From the NCBI GenBank assembly GCA_017302455.1, contig JAFLDO010000029.1, positions 1 through 63,203 on the forward strand: DNA of 63,203 nucleotides, read 5' to 3'. Every line of letters begins with the position of its first letter. The first letter of the stretch is position 1. The notes beneath the pieces were generated by a model. The model was not told where the DNA came from, ran no database searches, and saw only the letters and a program-made list of their open reading frames with translations. The DNA is from Accumulibacter sp. (GTDB taxonomy: Bacteria > Pseudomonadota > Gammaproteobacteria > Burkholderiales > Rhodocyclaceae). Below are positions 8,188 to 17,079 of this stretch, piece by piece. Position numbers and translations under genes: made by a program.

Positions 8188-11100
8188 ATGCTAGTCACCG
8201 ACCAAACACAGCCTGCCCTCAAGCCCTGGCAACGGCGCGTGGCGTGGACCCTGATTGCGGCGCTGGCCAACCCGGCGACCGTGCTGCCGCTCTCTCTGTA
8301 CTCGTCCGCTGTCGCGGCGCGAGATACCGACATCTACCTGTCCACGACCTATGCGGGCAGTACCGCAGAGCCGGCGATCATGCTGATTCTCGACACCTCG
8401 GATTCGATGAACGCAACCGAAGGATGGCGTGAGTACCCAGGTGCCTATGATTCGCATGTCGAGTATCTGTGGAACGACATTGGCATCATTCGTGATACCG
8501 AGCAAACGACAGCGCATGCCGACAGGATTACCACGGCGGCGGTGCCGGTGTTGACGAAGTACGGATCGTGGGCGGGGGAGACCCTGGCGCAGCGTCAGGC
8601 GCTGTGGAATGCGGCAAAGGCCTACGCCAACGCCAGCGAGCCGGGCGATCCCGGCGCACGCAACACCTATCGCAATTACAACAACGCCAACTGGATCTTC
8701 TGGCTGCCGGCCGGAACCGACGAGGCCGACAAGCGCCTGTGGTCGAACGCTTTCAACCGTTGGGCCGGGGGGGTTCTCCAGAGCAGCTTCCCGGCGCAGG
8801 TTCGCGGTGGGGTGGACTACGGGAGCACCAGTGACTGGCGTTCCTACAACAAGTGCAACGATTCGCTGGAGAAGCTGCTGCCCTCCACCGTCTTCGCGCC
8901 GACGCCCTATCCGCGTAACACCGGCAAGTACCTCAACCAGCAGTGGCAACGCTGGGAGCGGCATCTGGATCTGGTCAAAGGGCGGGTAGCCGACGGCGAT
9001 ACTACCTACCCGACCACGCTTGGCGCCACGCAGGTTCCCAGCGCCACGGCCACTCTGCCGATCCTAGCCGGCAGCGTGGTTGGCGCGATCGGCAGCAACA
9101 TCCGGGCGCGCAGCGAGTTCATGGGAACCCCCGGTGGCGTGGCGCCTTACCCGGTGCGCGACAGCTATCCGCGCTTCTCCGGCGCCACTCCGCCAACCTT
9201 GATCACCTCGTTTGGCAGCGTCACCGACATTGGCGACCAGGGCCAGCCCATTCGTACTGCGAGCGGAACCTCCCGTTCCGGGTGGACCGACCTCAAGGCC
9301 GATCTGGGAGGCTTCAACTTCCAGAGCTACGTCAACGGCCTCAATTCGACGCAACTGGTCAATCTGCTGGGTCTCTACGACATCGTCGCCGATACCACGA
9401 CCGCCAAGCACAAGGCGTGGAAAGGCAATCGCGACGATGCCACGCCGCCGGCCTTCGGCAAGATGACCGGGACACCGGCCTATTACGATTTCCCGGGGTC
9501 GCTCCTGAAAGTGCCATCGGGTGTTGCGGTCACCACGACGCTGTGCACCCGCACCTGCGAGATCGATGCCGATCCGGGTGTGGCGGGCAAGGATGCGGTC
9601 TTCAAGGCGCACGATTCCGGAGACCCGCCGAAGGATGGAGGCAACAATACGAAGTATTGGGTCAAGAGTGGCGCCACCTGCGTCAGCACCAGTGTCACCG
9701 GCAGCGATTGCAGCACGGCGCCCGACGCCTGCGCCGGGATTCCCAGCCTTAGCAATTCCTACACCACGATCAACAACACCGCTTGCAAATGGTCCGGGCG
9801 CAGCTCGATCTATGTTGAGGGCGTCGGCACTTACTACTATGGCGGTACGTGCAGCGGTTCCTGCCGTGGGCAGGGTTTCGGCCTGGGCGCGAGCGACTGC
9901 CCATCCGGTGCGAGCAGCGCTGCCTACTGCAGCGAAACCCTTCCCGATCTCACCATCGGCTCCACGGTCTATCCGAATGCTGCGCTTTCCAGCGGCGATG
10001 GCTCGACGACCGGGTGCACGGACAAGGCCGACACGACTGCCACCTGCGAGGCGCGTGAGGGTTCCGTCGGTTGCCGCTATGTCGGCTCGACCAACACGTG
10101 TCTCAATCCGACGACAAGCTCCACCACTTCCGTCGCCGGAACAGATGATTACACCGTCTATCCGTTCGCGGCCAAGACGGACTACCTCGAGCACGACTGC
10201 AAGGCTGATAACGGCACGGCCGGCAACCCGAGCAACGGCTTCCTGACCACCGCTTCCAACCGCACCTTCGGTCAGGCGTGGAACTCGACGAATTCCGCCG
10301 CGGGAACAGTAGCCTCCTACACGCCGACCGACCCGTCGGCCAGCTACCCGACGGTCGACATGTACTCGGTCAACTACCTCAACTGGAAGTTTGGGCCAAA
10401 AGGACCTACGGGCGCCCCGATCGGCCGCAAGACACGCTTGCAGATCGCCAAGGATGCCTTGACGGATCTGGTCGCGACCACGGACGGCGTTCGCTTCGGG
10501 CTGACCGTCTACAACAAAATGCCCAGCGATGTTGGCGTTAAGCTCACCGAGGGCAGCCAGGGCGGCAACGTGGCCTATGCGATCCGTCGCATGGGCGTGA
10601 GCAGCATAGACTCGGATTACGGCAATCGCGTAACACTCTCCGCCGCCATCAATGGCGTGGTAGCCACTGGCACGACGCCACTGACGGAAGTGATGTACGA
10701 GGCGTACCTGTACTTCCGTGGGGAGACGCCAGTTTTCGGCACCAACACCACGACCGCGGTCGGCGGCGGTCAGGTCTCGGCAGGCCGAGACGCGTCAGCC
10801 ATTGGCGCCGATGGCAAGTATGTTTCGCCAATGATGAGTAACCCCAACAGTACGACGCCAGCGACGTGCCAGAAGAACTATGTCGTCCTGGTTTCCGATG
10901 GCGGTCCCGAGAACGACAATCAGGCGGACACCCGGGTGCGCGCGCTCAGCCAGGATCCGCCGTTTATTGCGGCCACGGTCAGTACGCAGCAGGCAACACC
11001 GACGCAGCAGTTCGAAGACGCTGGCGTACCGTATGGTCCGACCGACATTGTCTACAGCACGAACTACATCTGGCTGGATGAGCTGACCCACTTCATGGCC

Positions 11101-13761
11101 AACGGTGATATGTCGCCCGGTGGCGCCTCCGCCACTGACGCGCTTGCCGGTGTTCAGACGGTCAGCACGTACACGATCGGTTTTGCCGGCGGCAATTCGC
11201 CGGTGCTCGTCAATGCTGCCGCTCGCGGCCGAGGTGCCAACTACCTGGCAGAGGACAGCAGCGGGTTGGCGAGGGCGCTCAAGGACGCGATCATCGCGAT
11301 TCGCGACTGGAATCCGACGGTCGCTGTCCCGCTTGTGCCCGTATCTCCCATCGATTCCTCGGTGAGTTCGGACGATGTCTACCTGGCGTTCTTTGGCCCG
11401 GTGTTGCAGAAGTGTTGGGATGGCACGGTCAAGAAGTTCAAACTCAGCAACGATGCGACGGAATGTGGAACCGATCTCGACGGCGCGACCATCCCGCTGT
11501 GCCTGACTGGGCAAACTGACTTCGGCAGTGGCTTGAAGAACGTGGTGGAATACTTCATAGACCCGACCACTTTGGCGCGAACGGCGAGGGTGCGCGATAA
11601 CGCGGTGAGCTACTGGAGTGATCCGCTGAATCCGGACGGTGGAAAGCCGAACAAGGGCGGCACGGGCCATGTGCTGAAGACCGCAGCCGGTTCCACGCCA
11701 GCCTTGCGCAACGTTTACACGCATCTCTCGAGCAGCGGTGAGACGGACTTGACTGCAGACGTCAACAAACTGTCGGAGGCCAATGATACGCTTACCAAGA
11801 CCTTGCTGGGCAACGCGTCGATGACCGATGAGGTGCGGGCAACGCTCCTCAACTACGCGCGCGGCGGCGATCCGGCGAATGCGGGGTGCAGCGACGCGGA
11901 TTCGGGCACCGCTTGCTCCGCCTGGCGAGCCTGGCCGCATGGCGACGTGCTGCATTCCAACCCCGCCGCCCTGCGTTACGAGAAGGACGTTGACGGTGCT
12001 GCCGCGACAGTCGATCCGCTGCTCTACATGTTCTACATGTCGAACGACGGTCTGTTGCATGCCGTGGAAACGGCTACGGGGGTGGAGAAGTGGGCTTTCA
12101 TGCCGGAAGAGAACATCGGCAGACTCGCAGCGATGCGAGAGAACGCGGTCGGCGAGCATCTCATCGCCGGCGATGGTAGTCCGAAGATTTACGCTAACGA
12201 CGTGGATGGAGATGGCAGGATAACGGCGGGCGACAAGGCGTACCTCGTTTTCGGTATGCGCCGTGGCGGCCGGGTGGTCTACGCGCTTGATATCTCGGAC
12301 AGGGACAGACCCCGTTTCATGTGGAAGGTTGACAACACCACGACGGGGTTTGAGGAGCTAGGCGAGACTTGGTCTGTACCGGCGTTTTCCCGCATGCGCG
12401 CCAGCGCGGACCCGGTAGCGGTCTTCGGTGCCGGCTACGATCCGGTGGCCAATGACCAGTTGACGGTAACGCTGATCCGCTCGGGAACGACCGGAACAGT
12501 AACGACGCCTATAGATCACGGTTACGCCACGGGTGAAGAGGTCAGCATAACGGGCGCCCGCGAAGCACCGTACAACGGTACCAAGACAATCACGGTGACC
12601 GGCGCGCGAAGCTTTACCTTTACGGTGACAGGCTCGCCCGCCTCACCGGCGACCGGGAACGTGAGGGTCGAGAGCAATCGGGCTGCCAACATGGGCCGTG
12701 GCGTGTTTTTCGTGAATGCCCGCACTGGCGCTTTGGTCAGGAGCTTCACCCCCGCGGCCAGTGCCGGGGACAACACTCAGGTTTCGGGGATGGACTTCAG
12801 CATCCCCTCGGATGCTACGCCGGTAAACGTCGACCTCGACTCAGGGGGTTACGTCGATCGCCTCTATCTGGGTGATCTGGGAGGCAACGTCTGGCGCTTC
12901 GATATCGACAGTGCCTCGCCGACCGCCTGGACAGCGGTCAAGTTTGCCGACCTGACCAACGGCGCGATCCCGCGGCGGAAGATCTTCTTCCCGCCGGCTA
13001 CGGTGAAGCAGGAGTTCCTCGGCCAGCGATTCGACGCGATATACGTCGGCACCGGCGACCGCGAGAATCCCTTGCGTAGTGACAACGTCGACATGATGGT
13101 CATGATCAAGGATTTCGAGACTGGCTTGACGTCGAGTCGGACCTCTCCGGTCGTTTTCAGCGCGGGCACTGGCGCGACCAACTTCTACGATCTGACTGCC
13201 AATCTGGTCCAGTTTGGTTCGGCGGCCGAAAAGGAGACGGCCCGGCAGGCGATCAAGGATACGGCAGGCTGGTTCGTAAGGCTGGAGACCGGCGGAGTTG
13301 CCGGGGAAAAGGTGGTCAATGCGCCGTCAGTCTTCTTCAACGTCCTGCGCTTCGCCACCTACAGCCCGCTGGCCTCGGCATCGGCCTGTGTGCCGCCCGG
13401 CAAGGGGACGAATTATTCGATGAGCGCGCTCGATGGGCGTATCGTCACCGACACCAACCATGATGGCGTGGTCACGACCAGCGACTCGCGCTCTTCGCCG
13501 GACGTCTCAAAAGGCTTTGGCTCCGACGACACGCTGGTTTTTAAGAAAACCCCCGGCGCTGGAGGCGGTGGCGGTGGAGGCGGTGGAGGCGGTGGAGGCG
13601 GTGGAGGCGGTGGAGGCGGTGGACTCGGACTCGGCAGCGGCGGCGGCGACGACACGACGATCTTTCACATGGACTGTAGTGATGGTCCCTGCCGTTTAGT
13701 GCCCATTGGCAAAGTCGGAGCGGGGCAACGCGTCTACTGGTTCCAGGAACCTGAGGGATGA
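8188..13761 (+). CDS. pilY1: PilY1-family tip adhesin, unusually large, with inserted domains
   Basis: 1857 residues, against roughly 1000-1300 in well-studied PilY1 proteins. ATG 8188 is preferred (GCGAGG upstream); the frame also opens at a TTG at 8155. A signal peptide covers about residues 20-48. The von Willebrand A domain begins with the MIDAS motif DTSDS at 69-73, but its next recognisable part (RKTRLQIAKDALTDLV, about 745) is more than 650 residues later. The insert contains a Cys-rich stretch (14 Cys in about 190 residues, near 452-640). The C-terminal PilY1 beta-propeller starts near 1250 (HSNPAALRYEK). It includes a calcium-loop-like DVDGDGRITAGDKA near 1340 and an inserted repeat-type domain at about 1425-1491. 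A glycine run and a second loop DTNHDGVVTTSD lie near the end. PilY1 caps the pilus and acts in adhesion and retraction. Confidence 0.93.
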   Translation: MLVTDQTQPALKPWQRRVAWTLIAALANPATVLPLSLYSSAVAARDTDIYLSTTYAGSTAEPAIMLILDTSDSMNATEGWREYPGAYDSHVEYLWNDIGIIRDTEQTTAHADRITTAAVPVLTKYGSWAGETLAQRQALWNAAKAYANASEPGDPGARNTYRNYNNANWIFWLPAGTDEADKRLWSNAFNRWAGGVLQSSFPAQVRGGVDYGSTSDWRSYNKCNDSLEKLLPSTVFAPTPYPRNTGKYLNQQWQRWERHLDLVKGRVADGDTTYPTTLGATQVPSATATLPILAGSVVGAIGSNIRARSEFMGTPGGVAPYPVRDSYPRFSGATPPTLITSFGSVTDIGDQGQPIRTASGTSRSGWTDLKADLGGFNFQSYVNGLNSTQLVNLLGLYDIVADTTTAKHKAWKGNRDDATPPAFGKMTGTPAYYDFPGSLLKVPSGVAVTTTLCTRTCEIDADPGVAGKDAVFKAHDSGDPPKDGGNNTKYWVKSGATCVSTSVTGSDCSTAPDACAGIPSLSNSYTTINNTACKWSGRSSIYVEGVGTYYYGGTCSGSCRGQGFGLGASDCPSGASSAAYCSETLPDLTIGSTVYPNAALSSGDGSTTGCTDKADTTATCEAREGSVGCRYVGSTNTCLNPTTSSTTSVAGTDDYTVYPFAAKTDYLEHDCKADNGTAGNPSNGFLTTASNRTFGQAWNSTNSAAGTVASYTPTDPSASYPTVDMYSVNYLNWKFGPKGPTGAPIGRKTRLQIAKDALTDLVATTDGVRFGLTVYNKMPSDVGVKLTEGSQGGNVAYAIRRMGVSSIDSDYGNRVTLSAAINGVVATGTTPLTEVMYEAYLYFRGETPVFGTNTTTAVGGGQVSAGRDASAIGADGKYVSPMMSNPNSTTPATCQKNYVVLVSDGGPENDNQADTRVRALSQDPPFIAATVSTQQATPTQQFEDAGVPYGPTDIVYSTNYIWLDELTHFMANGDMSPGGASATDALAGVQTVSTYTIGFAGGNSPVLVNAAARGRGANYLAEDSSGLARALKDAIIAIRDWNPTVAVPLVPVSPIDSSVSSDDVYLAFFGPVLQKCWDGTVKKFKLSNDATECGTDLDGATIPLCLTGQTDFGSGLKNVVEYFIDPTTLARTARVRDNAVSYWSDPLNPDGGKPNKGGTGHVLKTAAGSTPALRNVYTHLSSSGETDLTADVNKLSEANDTLTKTLLGNASMTDEVRATLLNYARGGDPANAGCSDADSGTACSAWRAWPHGDVLHSNPAALRYEKDVDGAAATVDPLLYMFYMSNDGLLHAVETATGVEKWAFMPEENIGRLAAMRENAVGEHLIAGDGSPKIYANDVDGDGRITAGDKAYLVFGMRRGGRVVYALDISDRDRPRFMWKVDNTTTGFEELGETWSVPAFSRMRASADPVAVFGAGYDPVANDQLTVTLIRSGTTGTVTTPIDHGYATGEEVSITGAREAPYNGTKTITVTGARSFTFTVTGSPASPATGNVRVESNRAANMGRGVFFVNARTGALVRSFTPAASAGDNTQVSGMDFSIPSDATPVNVDLDSGGYVDRLYLGDLGGNVWRFDIDSASPTAWTAVKFADLTNGAIPRRKIFFPPATVKQEFLGQRFDAIYVGTGDRENPLRSDNVDMMVMIKDFETGLTSSRTSPVVFSAGTGATNFYDLTANLVQFGSAAEKETARQAIKDTAGWFVRLETGGVAGEKVVNAPSVFFNVLRFATYSPLASASACVPPGKGTNYSMSALDGRIVTDTNHDGVVTTSDSRSSPDVSKGFGSDDTLVFKKTPGAGGGGGGGGGGGGGGGGGGGGGLGLGSGGGDDTTIFHMDCSDGPCRLVPIGKVGAGQRVYWFQEPEG
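13561..13620 (+). repeat. In-frame 9-bp tandem repeat coding for polyglycine in pilY1
   Basis: The unit GGAGGCGGT occurs once, is interrupted by GGCGGT, and then runs five times in succession. It encodes an unbroken glycine run near the PilY1 C-terminus, followed by a Gly/Leu/Ser-rich linker. Because the unit is nine bases, copy-number changes would alter linker length without shifting the frame. Confidence 0.9.
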
Positions 13762-13798
13762 TTGCGGGTAGGTCCCGCTACCGGCAGGAGAGGCGTCG

Positions 13799-14437
13799 CT
13801 GCTGACACGACGACTGGCGCCCTGCCTGCTGTTGTCAGCCGCGCTGCACGCTGCTCTTCTGTCAAGCTTGGGGCCCGCGAGGGCCCCAAGCCCGTCCACT
13901 GTGGCTACCCGCCTGGAGATCCGAATCCACGGTTCTCCCGATACCGTGCTTGCCCAGCCCGCGACGCCAACCGAAAACGGTGCCAGCGAGCCGGAATCTC
14001 CGTCCGGCGACATTGCTGAAGCCAGCCATCAGGCGCCGGCGGGGACCGCGAAGGCGGACAGTCAGCTAGCGTCTGATACGCCTGACACATCGCCGGCGAT
14101 TGAGCTGCCCATCGACGAATTGTATTTCAGGTCGTCAGATCTCGACCAGCAGCCGTACCCGCTGACATCGGTAGCGCCGTCCTATCCGCCTCACGCCTTG
14201 CTCAACGAAATCGAGGGCTGGGTTCGCTTGTTGCTGATGATCGATGAAACTGGCCAGATTCGGCATCTGGAGGTACTCGAAGGCAGCCCTCCGGGCGAAT
14301 TTGAAGACGCGGCGCTGGCGGCGTTTCGCTTCGCGCCGTTTTCCCCGGGACGCCGAGGTGGCGAGGCGGTCAAGAGCCGGATGATCATCAAGGTGGAGTT
14401 CAAGAGTCAGGATCTGCAGAGCGCAAGGCGCGAGTGA
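13799..14437 (+). CDS. TonB C-terminal-domain protein with a non-ATG start
   Basis: About 212 residues. The C-terminal half (YPLTSVAPSYPPHALLNEIEGWVRLLLMIDETG and the following SPPGEFEDAALAAFRFAPF) is a TonB/TolA-type energy-transducer domain. The N-terminus reads LLTRRLAPCLLLSAALHAALL, a basic cap plus one membrane anchor, then a Pro/Ala/Ser-rich periplasmic linker. No ATG is available. The conserved-looking RR cap lies upstream of TTG 13832, and AGGAG at 13786-13790 is well placed for CTG 13799, so a CTG start is proposed (CTG 13802 is also possible). It lies 37 bp after pilY1 and may be co-transcribed. No ExbB/ExbD or receptor is nearby. Confidence 0.7.
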   Translation: MLTRRLAPCLLLSAALHAALLSSLGPARAPSPSTVATRLEIRIHGSPDTVLAQPATPTENGASEPESPSGDIAEASHQAPAGTAKADSQLASDTPDTSPAIELPIDELYFRSSDLDQQPYPLTSVAPSYPPHALLNEIEGWVRLLLMIDETGQIRHLEVLEGSPPGEFEDAALAAFRFAPFSPGRRGGEAVKSRMIIKVEFKSQDLQSARRE

Positions 14438-14606
14438 CACCCTTGATGCGTGTCTCCCGGTGGCGCGACCTTGCGTGTCGTCCGTTGGACAGGAAGTGAG
14501 ATTGGGGACTGGCGCCGGGGCCCCTGAAATCGGTATCCTTCGGGTTTTTCCGGTTTGAACCGTCGCGCGGATCTCGCCAGGGCTGCGCAAACCTGAGGAC
14601 ACTCGT

Positions 14607-16955
14607 TTGACCATCAAGAAGACGCTGGTGCTGCTCTCCATCATCGTGTTGAGCGGCTGTGCGGCGCTCACCCGGCAGACGCTCGACGAGCAGTTCGGCA
14701 AGGCAGATCCGGCGCGCTTCGATACTCCACGCGCTCCGGTCCGCGGATTGTCCTACCGTGCCGATGTGCAGCCGATCCTCGAGCGGCGTTGCGTGGTCTG
14801 CCATGCCTGTTATGACGCGCCGTGCCAACTGAAGCTCACTGCCTGGGAGGGAATTGCCCGCGGCTTGAGCAAGGATCTGGTGTACGACGGCGGTCGTCTG
14901 GATGAGGCGCCGCCCTCGCGCCTGTTTACCGACGCGCAGAAGGCGTCGGACTGGCGGGCCAGGGGCTTCTCGCCTGTCCTCAACGAACGCGACCAGACCC
15001 CGGCGGCCAACCTCGCGGCGAGCGTCATGTACCGGGCGCTGCGGCTCAAGGAAAGCCACCCCCTGCCCGAGACGGCAATCCTGCCCAAATCCTTCGACTT
15101 TTCTCTCGATCGCGTGCAGCAGTGCCCGCGCATTGAAGAGTTCGACCACTTCGAGGACAAGAATCCCTGGTGGGGAATGCCCTTCGGCCTGCCAGGCCTG
15201 GATTCTGCCGAAATGAGCACGCTCAGCCGCTGGCTGGAACAGGGAGCCCCGTTCGAGGGCTTGCCGCCGCTTCCGGCGTCGGTCGAGAAACAGATTGCCG
15301 ACTGGGAAGCGTTTCTCAACGGTGACTCGCTGAAACAACGCCTGGTCAGCCGCTACATCTTCGAGCACCTGTTCCTGGCGCATCTCCACTTCGACAGCGA
15401 CCCCGAGCACCACTATTTCCGCCTGATCCGCTCGCGCACCCCGCCGGGTCAGCCGGTCGATCTGGTCGTCAGCCGCCGGCCGTATGACGATCCGGGTGTC
15501 GAGCGGGTGTATTACCGACTTGAGCGCGAGCGCGAAACGATCGTCGACAAGACACACATGCCCTACGCGCTCGGCCAGAAGCGCATGGCGCGCTGGCGGG
15601 AGTTGTTCCTGAAGCCCGACTATCGCGTGGACGGACTGCCGTCGTACGCGCCGGACGTGGCCTCCAACCCCTTCGTCGCCTTCGCGGCGTTGCCGACCAA
15701 CGCGCGCTATCAGTTCATGCTCGACGAGGCGGAGTTCACCATCATGGGCTTCATCAAGGGTCCGGTCTGTCGCGGGCAGGTCGCGCTCAACGTCATCAAC
15801 GATCGCTTCTGGGTGTTCTTCCTGGCCAACGGCAACTCGCCGCAAGAAGCCGAGGCGTTTCTGTCTCGCGAAGCCAGACTCCTGGAATTGCCGACAGCAG
15901 AGGGCAGTGATGCCGGTATCGTCGGGCCCTGGCGCAAGTACGCAAAGCGGGAAGCCGAGTACCTGCAGGCCAAGTCGGATGCCCTGACGCGCTACGCGGT
16001 CACCCGGCGGCCGCCCGACCTACAATGGATCTGGAACGGTGACGGCCGGAACCCGAACGCCGGCCTGACCGTCTTTCGCCACTTCGACAGCGCATCGGTC
16101 GTCAAGGGGCTGGTCGGTGAGCCGCCGAAAACGGCCTGGGTAATCGGCTACCCATTGCTCGAACGCATCCATTATCTTCTGGTCGCCGGCTTCGACGTCT
16201 ATGGCAACGTCGGGCATCAACTGCTGTCGCGGCTTTACATGGATTTCATGCGCATGGAGGGCGAGTTCAACTTCCTCGCCTTCCTGCCGCTCGACCAGCG
16301 CAAGGCCGTGCGTGACTACTGGTACCGGGGTGCCGACGAGGACGTCAAGAACCACGTGTACGGAACGCTGGCGCACTTCGAGGTGGACAGCGGGATCAAG
16401 TTCCGCACCCGGGAGCCCGTGCAGGAGTTCTACGCCCTGCTGCAGAAGCACCTGGCACCGGCCCTCGAGCGTCGCTACGACCTCGCGCAAGTGAGCGATG
16501 CCGCCTTGCGCAGCGATCTCGCCGCTCTCGCCGGCGTGCGTGGACCCTCGCTGTCGTGGCTGCCGGAGGTGGTCGTCCTGCGCGTCGATGACCCGCCGCG
16601 CACGCCGCGCCATTTCACGCTGTTGCGCAACACCGGCCATAGCAACGTTTCGAGCCTGCTGCGCGAAGGCCGCGAACTGCTGCCGGCAGAGAACACGCTG
16701 ACGGTGGTGCAAGGTTTCATCGGCGCTTACCCGAACGCGATCTACCGCGTACCACGCTCCGAGATCCGGACCCTGGCCAAGGCGATTGGCGAGCTGTCTT
16801 CGGAAGACGATTACCGTGCGCTGGCCGATCGCCATGCGGTACGCCGTACCGACCCGGCATTCTGGGAGTACAGCGACGAGATTCAGTCGGCCCATCTCAA
16901 GCAGGCGCCGATCAGTGCCGGGCTCCTCGACTACAACCGCTTCGAGAACCGCTGA
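14607..16955 (+). CDS. cti: Fatty acid cis/trans isomerase, c-type-haem lipoprotein
   Basis: 782 residues. Cti converts cis- to trans-unsaturated acyl chains in membrane phospholipids as a rapid response to solvents or heat. The start is TTG 14607, with GAGGA at 14595-14599. The N-terminus is a lipoprotein signal (VLSGC, Cys18), then a covalent-haem motif CVVCH near residues 65-69, as expected for the periplasmic haem-dependent Cti family. Full-length features include NDRFWVFFLANGNSP and DFMRMEGEFNFLAFLP. The gene stands alone; the upstream 169 bp hold no obvious regulatory motif. Confidence 0.9.
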   Translation: MTIKKTLVLLSIIVLSGCAALTRQTLDEQFGKADPARFDTPRAPVRGLSYRADVQPILERRCVVCHACYDAPCQLKLTAWEGIARGLSKDLVYDGGRLDEAPPSRLFTDAQKASDWRARGFSPVLNERDQTPAANLAASVMYRALRLKESHPLPETAILPKSFDFSLDRVQQCPRIEEFDHFEDKNPWWGMPFGLPGLDSAEMSTLSRWLEQGAPFEGLPPLPASVEKQIADWEAFLNGDSLKQRLVSRYIFEHLFLAHLHFDSDPEHHYFRLIRSRTPPGQPVDLVVSRRPYDDPGVERVYYRLERERETIVDKTHMPYALGQKRMARWRELFLKPDYRVDGLPSYAPDVASNPFVAFAALPTNARYQFMLDEAEFTIMGFIKGPVCRGQVALNVINDRFWVFFLANGNSPQEAEAFLSREARLLELPTAEGSDAGIVGPWRKYAKREAEYLQAKSDALTRYAVTRRPPDLQWIWNGDGRNPNAGLTVFRHFDSASVVKGLVGEPPKTAWVIGYPLLERIHYLLVAGFDVYGNVGHQLLSRLYMDFMRMEGEFNFLAFLPLDQRKAVRDYWYRGADEDVKNHVYGTLAHFEVDSGIKFRTREPVQEFYALLQKHLAPALERRYDLAQVSDAALRSDLAALAGVRGPSLSWLPEVVVLRVDDPPRTPRHFTLLRNTGHSNVSSLLREGRELLPAENTLTVVQGFIGAYPNAIYRVPRSEIRTLAKAIGELSSEDDYRALADRHAVRRTDPAFWEYSDEIQSAHLKQAPISAGLLDYNRFENR

Positions 16956-16972
16956 TCGGCATGGCCGCCCGC

Positions 16973-17007
16973 CTGGCGCGCTGCGCGTGCGCGCCAGTCG
17001 TTGTTCC
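16973..17007 (+). terminator. Possible terminator after cti
   Basis: A 9-bp perfect stem CTGGCGCGC/GCGCGCCAG with a 7-nt loop (16973-16997) lies 18 bp after the cti stop. The following TCGTTGTTCC is only modestly T-rich, so it may be a weak terminator or a stabilising hairpin. Confidence 0.45.
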
Positions 17008-17079
17008 GACGACTCCTGACCCTTTTTGCACGTGTCGACCGTTTACTGCCTTGAGCCCACCCTCAACGAAAGGACTGCC

